A program made the position numbers and the translations under genes. A stretch of 64,000 bases of DNA from Flaccisagitta enflata (lineage: Eukaryota > Chaetognatha > Sagittoidea > Aphragmophora), in NCBI GenBank assembly GCA_965153355.1, contig OZ231126.1, positions 68,696,001 to 68,760,000 on the forward strand. The letters are read 5' to 3'. This document shows positions 1 through 10,434 of this stretch, piece by piece (within the stretch, counting starts at the first letter, position 1; the number at the start of each line of letters is the position of its first letter). Under the pieces are notes generated by a model that made no database searches, was not told the DNA's origin, and saw only the letters and a list, made by a program, of their open reading frames with translations.

Positions 1-243
1 GTTTGAATGAAAACTTTGCCATTTCATTGTCACAATCCCTATATAAAAAGTGCATTATGGCAAAATAGAGCTTCTCTTTGGAAGGCTCTAGCTTGTAAAC
101 CGTTTGAGATAAAGACCTGGGATTGGTCTAGATTGAAAGATTTTTTGAAAATCTTCAAAAATCATTCAATTAAAAAAGTTATAATCATTTTGTGTATCTG
201 TTTTATCAATGAAAAGAAAGGTGCGTCTTTTTTTTTCTTTTGA
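1..243 (+). repeat. Dispersed repeat family with GGTGCGT end, copy 1
   Basis: This ~240-bp stretch recurs diverged at 9,422-9,735 (minus strand) and about 12,050-12,312 (plus strand). Shared landmarks in order are AAAACTTTGCC, a block with TCTCTTTGGA, AAACCGTTTGA, AAGACCTGGGAT, TTTGAAAATCTTCA and a terminal AGAAAGGTGCGTCT. The window starts inside this copy, so its left end is unknown. No coding capacity was recognised. It may be a short non-autonomous transposon or a SINE, but I see no Pol III boxes. Confidence 0.7.
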
Positions 244-295
244 TACGCGTAAGATGAGACAAAAAAAGGTTTGTAGGAAGTCATTATAAAACACT

Positions 296-537
296 TTTTA
301 GTCGTGGACACGTGACTCTACACCATGCCATGTCGGTTGGTAGGTCCGTCCATCCGTCCACCACAGTCCAGAATTTACAAGTTTTTCTTTAGACGCGGAC
401 ACGATACTCTACACCTTGCCGCTTTGGTTGGTCTGTCCGTTGGTCCGTCAAAAATATTTCTAAACTTTCGAGCGGATTTCGCATTACTGCTCCTGCCCAA
501 CCATCCGCGACTGGATTGCCGTGTATCCAGCCTTGTT
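296..537 (+). repeat. CYGT-microsatellite element (HINE-like), double start
   Basis: This is a member of the commonest short family here. The consensus begins TTTTTAGTCGCG with a GTCGCG/CGCGAC hairpin, runs through CTCTATA and a run of (CCGT/CGGT), then CGCATTACTGCCCCTGCCCACCC, and ends CGCGACT followed by GGCCGTGTATCCGGCCTTGTT. This copy has two successive 5' starts, at about 296 and 391, and one 3' end, so it looks like one element inserted into or duplicated beside another. Confidence 0.75.
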
Positions 538-982
538 TTTCATTATTGCCAATCCCCAAAAGGCAGGGGTGTTTTACATTCCTATTGAAAAGTTGTCCTG
601 TTAATGCAGCGAAACACCTTCAATAGTCATATTTTCAAATGCCATTTTTGGTGTAAAATGAAACTAAGATTCAACAATGAGAGTTCAAATTTTGGCAAAA
701 GAGTGTCATGGACTTATCACTCCTATTTTGACCTTTTTAGTCGCGAGCCAAGTGATTCTCTGAGGCTGTATATAGTACTCTTGTATGGTTTTAGAGGCTC
801 TGTTCCTAGGAAGGTTTGGAAGTTTGAAGATGATATCAGATCTTTGCGTCAGATCTGGTTCAAATCATTGGTGGAAATGTCAAGGATGATGTCAGATCTT
901 TGCGTGAACAATCGGGTTCAAATCAAGATATTTTCCATCTTTCAAAAAACAAATTTGAAGCTTCTCTATTGACAATGTATTG
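538..982. other. No recognised feature
   Basis: This is AT-rich unique-looking sequence. A short direct repeat with GATCTTTGCGT recurs near 839 and 896. A 122-codon open frame crosses it, but there is no recognisable domain, so I do not call a gene. Confidence 0.5.
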
Positions 983-1211
983 ACATGATGGAAATGATCA
1001 GACGTTTTCACACAACATTGGAACACCCCTGATTGATCTTATGGTCAATCAGTCCTCTCCCTCTATTCAGCTTCTCCTGCTCATCTTCATCCTCACCCTC
1101 ATCCTTCGTCCCTCTACTTTCTTGTGTCTCTGTCTCTTTTTCTCATTTCTGTATCACCTGATGAATACAATTTTCCAATGTTGTACAATAACGTCTAATC
1201 ATTTCCATCAT
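983..1211. repeat. Short inverted-repeat element
   Basis: About 40 bp at 983-1,023, beginning CATGATGGAAATGATCAGACG, is matched in reverse complement at 1,173-1,211, with roughly 150 bp of pyrimidine-rich sequence between. This is MITE-like or simply a foldback. No target-site duplication could be assigned. Confidence 0.65.
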
Positions 1212-1629
1212 ACCAAATCTACTACCGTCCAACTTTCATTCTAATTCTTTATTGACGCATTGAAATACTGTTGTTTGTCATCTCACTCAAAGCATTATTC
1301 CACAGGGTTGTTTTTTATTGAGTCGCTTTTGATCTTATTCCCGCCCCCCCCCTGCCTTTGATTTTCTTCCCCGCGACGCGTTGCGTCGCATTTTTATATC
1401 CATGATTTTCATCCCCATGTAGCAATAAAACTATGTATTTAAGGTTTGAATAGTGTTAAATTGTGTTTTACTAATTGAGTTTTATGATTTGGTACTGCCA
1501 AAAGTTATATTTTCCCCAAATTTCCTCTTTTTCTCTTTTTCCCCCTTTGAGTTCCTTCCCCATCTCCAGACCCTTTTATTTTTTTCCCCTCCCCACCATG
1601 GGGGGGGGGGGGAAACTCAAGAATATACA
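1212..1629. other. Low-complexity spacer
   Basis: The stretch is T- and C-rich, with a C run near 1,344 and a G run of about 14 near 1,600. No gene or mobile element was recognised. Confidence 0.5.
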
Positions 1630-1701
1630 GGGCTGTTATTTCATTAAGCTTGAACAGAAAAAAGAACAAGAATAGTTGATGTTTATTTTTTTTAGTCGTT
1701 T

Positions 1702-2226
1702 TTTAGTTGCGGACACGCAACTCTATAAGAGGCTTTGTCTGTCCGTCCGTCCGACGGTCTGTCTGTCCACCTGTCAGTCTGTCTGTCCGTCCGTGAGCCC
1801 GAGTCAAAAAGTGGGAAAACGAGCATTTTAGAACCTTTTTGAGCAGGTGTGTGTGTTGGAAAGGGGGTTGGGTGGTGCGTTGGGTGTGGATGGGGGTTGG
1901 CCGCCCCTACCCACCCGTCCACAACAATATTGTGACCCCGCTTTAATTGTCATACTTTGTTACTCATTTTCGCTCTTCAACTACTGTTTATGCGTGATTT
2001 TGCTGTATGTTTCTGCCGCTTTTCATGTTGACAAATTAAAAAAACACATACATCGTGAAATTTTAGATGACGCGAAATTGGCTGATATACTTATTTCTGA
2101 ACAATACAGCCCCTGCCCAGCCACAATACAGCCCCACTCACCCGCTTACTGCCCCCGCCTATCCGCATTACTGCACCTGCTCACCCGCCAGCGACTAGTT
2201 ATTGGCCGTGTATCCGGCCTTGGTTG
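1702..2226 (+). repeat. CYGT-element composite in outer left arm
   Basis: The left end AGTTGCGGACACGCAACTCTATAAGAGG and its (CCGT)-type run are followed first by one 3'-end variant (ACAATATTGTGACCCC, about 1,922-1,940). Some 250 bp later comes the other 3'-end variant (GGCCGTGTATCCGGCCTTGG, about 2,205-2,225). A diverged mirror copy lies at about 8,395-8,800 in the right arm. Confidence 0.6.
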
Positions 2227-3172
2227 TTTAAAACCGGAGTATGCACAGGAGAAAAAACTGTCAAATACACCATTTTTAAGGCATATTCAAGGCATGCTCT
2301 AACAGCATGTTTTTGGCAACAGATCATACATAATGTTTATGCAATAAGATGGAAATGTTACCTGAATATATCTGAGGCCTACTTACTTTGTATCTTAGAA
2401 CGATTGTAGCGGAATTGAGAAAAAAGATCAAAAATACCTATAATTTTGCTGTTTTTACAGCATTTTACAGCACATACTGATACTAATTTTCGACATCTAA
2501 AGATCAATTCTTTTCAAAATAGTGTCTCTAGACCAGTTACACTGATTTTGAGTATGGATGAATCAATGCTGCAGTATTTCAAAGAGAAATACTGAAAAAG
2601 ACAGTAAAAAATGCTATCTTTACAGCATTTTTTCAGCATTGTACAGCAACAATTCAAAATTCAATCAGGAAATTTTTGAGAATTTAGCATGAAGTGATTA
2701 GATAAGTATTCCCGATGCCCATCCCATTGGTTGTTTTTACCTCCTGTACTTTTTAACAGCCTAAAGCCTGGCTATCAAAAAACTTGAGGCAGCTTTAAGA
2801 AATGTGGGCACACCTGAAGACATGAAATCTTAGGGTTAGACGCAGAATTTGATGCTCTTTCAGACCATACCCAGTGCAAACTTCCCTAGTTTCTTATGAC
2901 AGGTCTCAATACTAGGAATCACAGCGTGACATAAGCGTGACAGGGTGTGGACACATTTCTTATAGCACATTGAAAATTTTATATTTCTAGATTGAGACAT
3001 GGCGAAGACACCGAATTTGGCATGAACACTCTTATATGTCTTCACTAAAGCAGGGGAAAAAAGAAAAAATTGAAAAAATCAAGGAAAGATGATGTTTTTT
3101 ATCAATAATTGGATTTTTTCCCAAAAGTCGTCAAAAATATTACTTTTCAAAAATTTTTAAAAATTGTAATTT

Positions 3173-3372
3173 TTAGTTGCGGACACGCAACTCTATAAGA
3201 GGCTTTGTCCGTCCGTCGGTCGGTCGGTCCGTCGGTCGGTCCGTCGGTCGGTCCGTGGACACGAGTCGAAAATTGAGGAAATGAGCGTTTTAGAACATTT
3301 TTAGTTGCGGACAGTTGCATTTCCGCCCCTGCCCACCTGTCCGCAACTGATGGCCGTGCATCCGGCCTTGTT
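3173..3372 (+). repeat. CYGT element, left arm
   Basis: This is a full-length copy: TTTTTAGTTGCGGACACGCAAC at the left end, a clean alternating CCGT/CGGT run at 3,208-3,255, CATTTCCGCCCCTGCCCACC, and the GGCCGTGCATCCGGCCTTGTT end. An internal partial repeat of the left end (TTTTTAGTTGCGGACAGTTGC) appears near 3,299. Confidence 0.85.
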
Positions 3373-3897
3373 CCATTATGAACAAGGACCTGTCAATGAA
3401 AGATTTTAAGTCCTTAAAACCATAACCAGGACTTATGAAAATGTGCCATCTCTTCATATCACATTTTGTTTTTTCTCAAATTTTACAGTGATGAAAATAG
3501 GACAAATAGAAATTGGTCAAATCAGCCCTTTTTTGAGTCATAAAACCTAATCATTTGTCGTCCCTGTAGAAAGTAGGATGTTACCACAGTGCTACCTGAT
3601 GTCCCTGACCACCTACAGACACTTTTCTCAAAAAAAAAATAGAGAAAGGATACTTCATATGTCATCTTATAAGGGTATTTCCTTGGCCCGGCGAATCCCG
3701 AATCTTGCCTTAAACTAGTTTGATGTCTACTGGGGAGTTCCCAAACCTTCGACCTGCTAGAGTTCAGATAACATCCTGCTAGGCCAACTAGTAGTATAAT
3801 TTTCGTGATTTTCATGCGAATGCTGCATGTGTAGGTTGAAATTAATTTGATTCTTCCAAGTGTCCGATGCATTACTTTCAATTAAGATATTCGGGAA

Positions 3898-4085
3898 ACA
3901 AGGCCGGATGCACGGCTACCCCAGTCGCGTGCGGATCATATTTGAGGTCACTTGATCATTTGGGCAGGGGCAGTGAGGCCAAAGACCACAAAAAAAAGTA
4001 AAGTGTGACAGACGGACCGATGGACGGACGGACCGAAGGACAGACCGACAAAGCGGAGTGTAAAGTCGCGTAGCACGCGACTAAA
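3898..4085 (-). repeat. CYGT element, left arm, minus strand
   Basis: Read on the minus strand this starts AGTCGCGTGCTACGCGACTTTACA, has the (CCGT) run, then CACTTTACTTTTTTTTGTGG, CTCACTGCCCCTGCCC, and ends GCACGCGACTGGGGTAGCC with the GCATCCGGCCTTGTT terminus. The left AGTCGCGTGC and right GCACGCGACT are exact subterminal inverted repeats. Confidence 0.85.
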
Positions 4086-4204
4086 AAGTTGAAGTCAGAC
4101 TTCGCCTTTTTGACATTTTCCAGAGAAACACGGTTTTTATTTACTTATGAGAAAGTTGAGACTCTCAATTGGGCGATTGAAACCTTAGACAAAATTGAAT
4201 TAAT

Positions 4205-4770
4205 TGGTACAGTAGATCTTGTCTAGACTTGAGATAACGGGGCAAGCATTGTGGAAACAGGAATAAAGGCAGGGGAGTGATATTTGGATCATAGACTAAT
4301 CAAAGGATGCTTAATTCCCCATGATAGCTGGTTGCCATGGAAACACACTTCCATGTAATCTCGCTAAAATATCAATATTTTGAGAGATTTTTTTAGGGAA
4401 CATTGCTTAAAATCAAATTTGCTACAACTTTTCCAAAGTATGTTCTGTAAGAATGTCGCTCGTTTGGCCATTGCTAGGGAGCGTATCTATGTGTGACAAC
4501 CCCTAGCAACCGCTAAACGAGCGACATTCTTACAGAAAATACTGTAGGAAAGTTATAGCAAATTTGATTTAAAAAAATGTTCCCTAAAAAAAAATTCTCA
4601 AAATATGGATATTTCAGTGTAAATACATAGAAATGCATTTCCATTGCAACCACCTATCATAGGCAATAAAGCATACCTTCACTAGTCAATGTTGAAAATA
4701 TAACTCCCCCAGCCTCATTTGTTTTTCTACAATGCTTGCCCCAGTAATCTCAAGTCTAGACGAGATCTAC
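4205..4770. repeat. ~560-bp palindrome nested in left arm
   Basis: Both ends carry CTAGACTTGAGAT and GGGGCAAGCATT in opposite orientation. The arms pair through AAATATC..ATATTTTGAGA and TAGGGAACAT, and meet at a hairpin built on GAATGTCGCTCGTTT near 4,450-4,545. It has MITE-like structure without coding capacity. The mirror copy sits at about 5,905-6,462. Confidence 0.8.
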
Positions 4771-4799
4771 TTTACAGTAAATTTGATAATTCTCTTTCA

Positions 4800-4868
4800 T
4801 TTGGCGCCAAGCAGAACGCTCTACGACAGGTGCTTTGGCGCCAAGCAGAACGCTCTACGACAGGTGCT
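4800..4868. repeat. 34-bp tandem duplication private to left arm
   Basis: The block beginning TTTGGCGCCAAGCAGAACGC occurs twice head to tail here but only once in the mirror position near 5,835-5,870. It therefore arose after the arms were formed. Confidence 0.85.
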
Positions 4869-5113
4869 TTTTGCGTTATAATCTTTTTAAAGATTTACAA
4901 AAAAATTGAATTGAATTGTTTTTTGATTCATCATGATTTTATTAAGGATCAATTAAGGAGTGTATCTATGTTTGTTTGAGCATGCAAATGCAAGAACACA
5001 TGTTTATGAGCATAGGGCGTTTTTGACCATTTTAAGCTCATTTAGTTCATTTAGCTCAGTTTTTCTTCCTTATTTTAAATGCAATGAATGAATAGATATT
5101 TGATGCATGTTTA

Positions 5114-5546
5114 AGCAAGCAGATACAAATAAGCTTGTCAGTAAGCAGAACTGCTTATCGGTGAGGGTGTTTTTGAATTTCTAGCTCATTTCGCTCTTTG
5201 AGCTCAGTTTTTTTTTCTGCTTTCAAACAGTATGAATAAATAAATGTTTTAATTTGAGCATGCAAATACAGGAAAGCATGTCAGTTAGCGTAGCTGGTTG
5301 TCTGGTTGAGTGATTTTAAGTATCATCTAGCTCATCTGGCTCATTTGGCTCAGTTCTATTTTGCTCCGATTTTCAGTGCAATCAATATATACAACTGCTC
5401 TTGATTTGATTTAACAAGTAAAAAAATTTGCAGTGACGGAAGAAAAAAGCTTTGTGAAAAGTGACCAATGCCTACGACTTTTTTCCTCTCGGCGACAAAC
5501 GCCATTACTGGTAAAAAACAAAAACCATTCGTATTGCTTTTCTTAA
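5114..5546. other. Unpaired centre of the large palindrome
   Basis: About 430 bp lies between the arms. It includes short direct motifs of the TAGCTCATTT.GCTCAGTTTT type (near 5,043, 5,185 and 5,330), the first of which extends into the left arm. No gene was recognised. This is the interval to amplify to prove the arm order. Confidence 0.6.
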
Positions 5547-5757
5547 ACATGCATCAAATATCTATTCATTCATTGCATTTAAAATAAGGAAGAAAAACTG
5601 AGCTAAATGAACTAAATGAGCTTAAAATGGTCAAAAACGCCCTATGCTCATAAACATGTGTTCTTGCATTTGCATGCTCAAACAAACATAGATACACTCC
5701 TTAATTGATCCTTAATAAAATCATGATGAATCAAAAAACAATTCAATTCAATTTTTT

Positions 5758-5815
5758 TGTAAATCTTTAAATCAAAAAACAATTCAATTCAATTTTTTTG
5801 TAAATAAATCTTTAA
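5758..5815. repeat. Tandem duplication private to right arm
   Basis: The block ATCAAAAAACAATTCAATTC plus a T run and GTAAATCTTTAA is doubled here and single in the left-arm mirror near 4,890-4,930. Confidence 0.75.
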
Positions 5816-5904
5816 AAAGATTATAACGCAAAAAGCACCTGTCGTAGAGCGTTCTGCTTGGCGCCAAATGAAAGAGAATTATCAAATTTACTGTAAAGTA
5901 GATC

Positions 5905-6462
5905 TCGTCTAGACTTGAGATTACTGGGGCAAGCATTGTAGAAAAACAAATGAGGCTGGGGGAGTTATATTTTCAACATTGACTAGTGAAGGTATGCTTT
6001 ATTGCCTATGATAGGTGGTTGCAATGGAAATGCATTTCTATGTATTTACACTGAAATATCCATATTTTGAGAATTTTTTTTTAGGGAACATTTTTTTAAA
6101 TCAAATTTGCTACAACTTTCCCACAGTATTTTCTGTAAGAATGTCGCTCGTTTAGCGGTTGCTAGGGGTTGTCACACATAGATACGCTCCCTAGCAACGG
6201 CCAAACGAGCGACATTCTTATAGAACATACTTTGGAAAAGTTGTAGCAAATTTGATTTTAAGCAATGTTCCCTAAAAAAATCTCTCAAAATATTGATACT
6301 TTAGCAAGAATACATGGAAATGTGTTTCCATGGCAACCAGCTATCATGGGGAATTAAGCATCCTTTGATTAGTCTATGATCCAAATATCACTCCCCTGCC
6401 TTCATTCCTCTTTCCACAATGCTTGCCCCGTTATCTCAAGTCTAGACAAGATCTACTGTACC
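5905..6462. repeat. Mirror copy of the ~560-bp palindrome, right arm
   Basis: This is the reverse complement of 4,205-4,770, with only scattered substitutions. It has the same GAATGTCGCTCGTTT central hairpin (about 6,140-6,215). Confidence 0.8.
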
Positions 6463-6582
6463 AATTAATTCAATTTTGTCTAAGGTTTCAATCGCCCAAT
6501 TGAGAGTCTCAACTTTCTCATAAGTAAATAAAAACCGTGTTTCTCTGGAAAATGTCAAAAAGGCAAAGTCTGACTTCAACTT

Positions 6583-6773
6583 TTTAGTCGCGTGCTACGC
6601 GACTTTACACTCCGCTTTGTCGGTCTGTCCTTCGGTCCGTCCGTCCATCGGTCCGTCTGTCACACTTTACTTTTTTTTGTGGTCTTTGGCCTCACTGCCC
6701 CTGCCCAAATGATCAAGTGACCTCAAATATGATCCGCACGCGACTGGGGTAGCCGTGCATCCGGCCTTGTTTC
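6583..6773 (+). repeat. CYGT element, right arm
   Basis: Mirror of the 3,898-4,085 copy. It shows AGTCGCGTGCTACGCGACT at the left end and GCACGCGACTGGGGTAGCC plus GGCCTTGTTT at the right end. Confidence 0.85.
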
Positions 6774-7295
6774 CCGAATATCTTAATTGAAAGTAATGCA
6801 TCGGACACTTGGAAGAATCAAATTAATTTCAACCTACACATGCAGCATTCGCATGAAAATCACGAAAATTATACTACTAGTTGGCCTAGCAGGATGTTAT
6901 CTGAACTCTAGCAGGTCGAAGGTTTGGGAACTCCCCAGTAGACATCAAACTAGTTTAAGGCAAGATTCGGGATTCGCCGGGCCAAGGAAATACCCTTATA
7001 AGATGACATATGAAGTATCCTTTCTCTATTTTTTTTTTGAGAAAAGTGTCTGTAGGTGGTCAGGGACATCAGGTAGCACTGTGGTAACATCCTACTTTCT
7101 ACAGGGACGACAAATGATTAGGTTTTATGACTCAAAAAAGGGCTGATTTGACCAATTTCTATTTGTCCTATTTTCATCACTGTAAAATTTGAGAAAAAAC
7201 AAAATGTGATATGAAGAGATGGCACATTTTCATAAGTCCTGGTTATGGTTTTAAGGACTTAAAATCTTTCATTGACAGGTCCTTGTTCATAATGG

Positions 7296-7497
7296 AACAA
7301 GGCCGGATGCACGGCCATCAGTTGCGGACAGGTGGGCAGGGGCGGAAATGCAACTGTCCGCAACTAAAAATGTTCTAAAACGCTCATTTCCTCAATTTTC
7401 GACTCGTGTCCACGGACCGACCGACGGACCGACCGACGGACCGACCGACCGACGGACGGACAAAGCCTCTTATAGAGTTGCGTGTCCGCAACTAAAA
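7296..7497 (-). repeat. CYGT element, right arm, minus strand
   Basis: Mirror of the 3,173-3,372 copy, with the same alternating CCGT/CGGT run read as ACGG/ACCG on the plus strand. Confidence 0.85.
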
Positions 7498-8860
7498 ATT
7501 ACAATTTTTAAAAATTTTTGAAAAGTAATATTTTTGACGACTTTTGGGAAAAAATCCAATTATTGATAAAAAACATCATCTTTCCTTGATTTTTTCAATT
7601 TTTTCTTTTTTCCCCGTTTAGTGAAGACATATAAGAGTGTTCATGCCAAATTCGGTGTCTTCGCCATGTTTCAATCTGGAAATATAAAATTTTCAATGTG
7701 CTATAAGAAATGTGTCCACACCCTGTCACGCTTATGTCACGCTGTGATTCCTAGTATTGAGACCTGTCATAAGAAACTAGGGAAGTTTGCACTGGGTATG
7801 GTCTGAAAGAGCATCAAATTCTGCGTCTAACCCTAAGATTTCATGTCTTCAGGTGTGCCCACATTTCTTAAAGCTGCCTCAAGTTTTTTGATAGCCAGGC
7901 TTTAGGCTGTTAAAAAGTACAGGAGGTAAAAACAACCAATGGGATGGGCATCGGGAATACTTATCTAATCACTTCATGCTAAATTCTCAAAAATTTCCTG
8001 ATTGAATTTTGAATTGTTGCTGTACAATGCTGAAAAAATGCTGTAAAGATAGCATTTTTTACTGTCTTTTTCAGTATTTCTCTTTGATATACTGCAGCAT
8101 TGATTCATCCATACTCAAAATCAGTGTAGCTAATCTAAAGTATATTTTGAAAAGAACAATCAAATGTCGAAAATAATATCAATATATCTGTAAAATACTG
8201 TAAACACTGGAAATATAGGTATTTTGATCTTTTCTCAATTCACCTGTCGTTCTAGATACGTAGGCCTCGGAATGTGGTAACATTTCCATCTTATGCATAA
8301 AGCACGTATGTATGATCTGTTGCCAAAAACATGCTGTTAAACATGCCTTGGTATGGCCATGGTGTGACAGTTTTTCTCTGTGCTCTCCGGTTTTAAACAA
8401 CCAAAGGCCAGATACCCAGCAGCAGCGAGTCGCTGGCGATAACCAAATCGCAGATGAAACGGGACGTAGCGGAGGTGGTGAACGTTGTGTGGGCGAAGGC
8501 TGTATTGTTCGAAATAAGTATATCAGCCAATTTCGCGTCATTCACGATGTGTTTTAATTTGTCAACATGTATGTCATCTGGCGAATAGTAACAAAATATG
8601 ACTGAGTGCGGGTCTGTATTGTTGTGAGGCGAGTGAGCCAAGGCAGCCAACTTGATCACACACCCCTACAACACACACACCTGTAAAAAAAATTCACCAT
8701 CTTACTGCCTGTCAGACTCAGACAGACATTTCAGACAGTATAGTGGTTTTAGTGCGTCGGACGAACAGCACAGAACAAAACCTCTTATAAATTGCGTAAC
8801 AAAAACGACAAAAAATAAACATCAACTTTCTGTTCAAGCTAATAAGAATAACAGCCTATC

Positions 8861-9089
8861 TCTGGACTTAGAATAGAAATTATTATGATTCTTTTTTTGA
8901 ACTGTTTTCAATGAAATTTTAAATTCTTCAATCTTGAATCATTCCTTATTCAAGTCCAACTTGGTTTTCAAGACCGACTTTTACCACGTCCATGGACGTG
9001 GTGGACGTGGCGTCCCCTACGTCCATGCAGTTGGTAGGTAGGTAGGTAGGTAGTTCCGTAACGCGAAATTTTCAAAACGCGATTTTCAA
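8861..9089. other. Spacer with perfect 18-bp palindrome
   Basis: CCACGTCCATGGACGTGG at 8,984-9,001 is a perfect palindrome, followed by more GTGGACGTGGCGTCC-type sequence and a (GGTA)n run at about 9,030-9,050. No gene was seen. Confidence 0.6.
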
Positions 9090-9421
9090 GGTTTTCTCTT
9101 CATTTCTCTTCATGTCTCTTCATGTCTCTTATATTTCTTATGTCTCTTTCTTCTCTTTTGTCTCTTTTGTCTCTTTTGTCTCTTTTGTCTCCTCTATGTC
9201 TCCTTTATGTCTCTTATATCTCTTATGCCTCTTATTTCTCTTATGTATCTTAGGTCTCTTATGTCTATTATGTCTCTTTGTCTCTTTTGTCTCTTTTGTC
9301 TCTTTTGTTTCCTATGTGTCTAGTCTCCTATATATCTCTTATGTCTCCTATATGTCTCTTATGTCTCATATGTTTCTTATGTCTCTTATGTCTCTTATAT
9401 CACTTATATCTACTATGCGAA
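9090..9421 (+). repeat. 9-bp minisatellite (TATGTCTCT)n, part 1
   Basis: Degenerate tandem copies of TCTCTTATG/TCTCTTTTG continue after the interruption at 9,422-9,735. The open frames through it are an effect of the repeat. Confidence 0.9.
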
Positions 9422-9735
9422 TTAAAAAAAAAGACGCACCTTTGTATTTGCTGATAAAACTGACTTAAAAAGTACAAAAAAAATTTTACAGAAAGAGTGA
9501 TTTTGAAGATTTTCAAATTATCTTTCATTCTAGACTAATCACATCTATGCTTTGCTTGGTTTAGGAGCTGGAAGCTCTTTAAGTGAGACACCATTTGCTG
9601 AATTGCATCTTTAAAGGGGCTATAAAACAAATTTGGCAAAGTTTTTACTTTCAAACTAATGCCATTTCCAAGCGAAAAAAGATAGAGATGATTGAGCGCC
9701 AAATAAAAAAGAGAGTTTTTCAAGAGCTTCAAAAT
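9422..9735 (-). repeat. Dispersed GGTGCGT family, copy 2, inside minisatellite
   Basis: This is the reverse complement of the family seen at 1-243: it opens with AGACGCACC and contains GAAGATTTTCAAA and GGCAAAGTTTTTACTTTC. It splits the 9-bp minisatellite into two parts of the same orientation, so it looks like an insertion into a pre-existing array. Confidence 0.7.
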
Positions 9736-9936
9736 GGTCTTATGTCTCCTATATGTCTCTTATGTCTCTTATGTCTCTTACATCTCTTATATCTCTCATG
9801 TCTCTTATATCTCTTATGTCTCTCATATCTCTTATATCTCTTAGATCTCTTATATCTCTTATATCTCTTATATCTCTTATGTCTCTTCATGTCTCTATAT
9901 GTCTCCTCATGTTTCCTCATGTTTCCTCATGTTCAT
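9736..9936 (+). repeat. 9-bp minisatellite (TATGTCTCT)n, part 2
   Basis: This continues the array at 9,090-9,421 in the same orientation, grading into TCTCCTCATGTTTCC units at the right edge. Confidence 0.9.
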
Positions 9937-10341
9937 GTATTATCTCCATATAAATAAATATCTCAAAAGTGCCTCACCTTCTCGTGAGAAAGAGACAGAA
10001 GTGAGAAGATAATGTGAGGAAGGGTGCGTGAGAAGGAGCGTGGAGCGTGGTAAGGCAGGAGGGTCAGACATCTCTGAATCTTTATAATGTAATATCTTTA
10101 GTTCTTTATATCCTAATGATTTGTATGATAATATCTTACTTCTAAAGAGGACGCATCTATTGGACATCTCTTGGCCTTGTTAAACTACTTACTTTGTTAA
10201 AATCTGCGGATAGCTGTGACTGGGAAAATTCAGAATAGCAGTGGAGATAGCAGTCCGCCAAGCAGATGGCAGCCGTCGAGAGAACAAGGCACAGGCCAAT
10301 GGACAGGAGCAGGAAGACGAGAACCGGAAGTGATCAAAGAA

Positions 10342-10346
<5 letters not shown>
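9937..10346. other. No recognised feature
   Basis: Mixed-composition sequence in which I recognise neither a gene nor a repeat. Confidence 0.4.

Positions 10347-10432
<86 letters not shown>
10347..10432. repeat. (GA)n microsatellite
   Basis: About 86 bp of GA dinucleotides with one interruption near 10,399. Confidence 0.95.

Positions 10433-10434
<2 letters not shown>

Larger units (their letters stand above)
1630..8860. repeat. ~7.2-kb imperfect palindrome (inverted duplication)
   Basis: The left arm (about 1,630-5,113) is the reverse complement of the right arm (about 5,547-8,860), around a ~430-bp unpaired centre. A 119-codon frame at 3,522-3,881 on the minus strand is repeated identically at 6,787-7,146 on the plus strand, so the coordinates of the two sites sum to 10,668. 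The inner ~2.5 kb of the arms is nearly identical. The outer part (1,630-2,400 with 8,200-8,860) is clearly diverged and carries indels. Each arm contains two CYGT elements and a smaller palindrome. It could be a very large foldback element or a segmental inverted duplication. No transposase frame is present. Confidence 0.9.

Noticed and set aside
296-541. SINE with Pol III promoter
   Set aside because: No A-box/B-box pair is visible in any CYGT copy. The subterminal inverted repeats and terminal hairpin fit a DNA element better.
3522-3881. 119-codon frame, identical copy at 6,787-7,146, as a gene
   Set aside because: The identity is due to the palindrome. There is no recognisable domain, and it is probably noncoding arm sequence.
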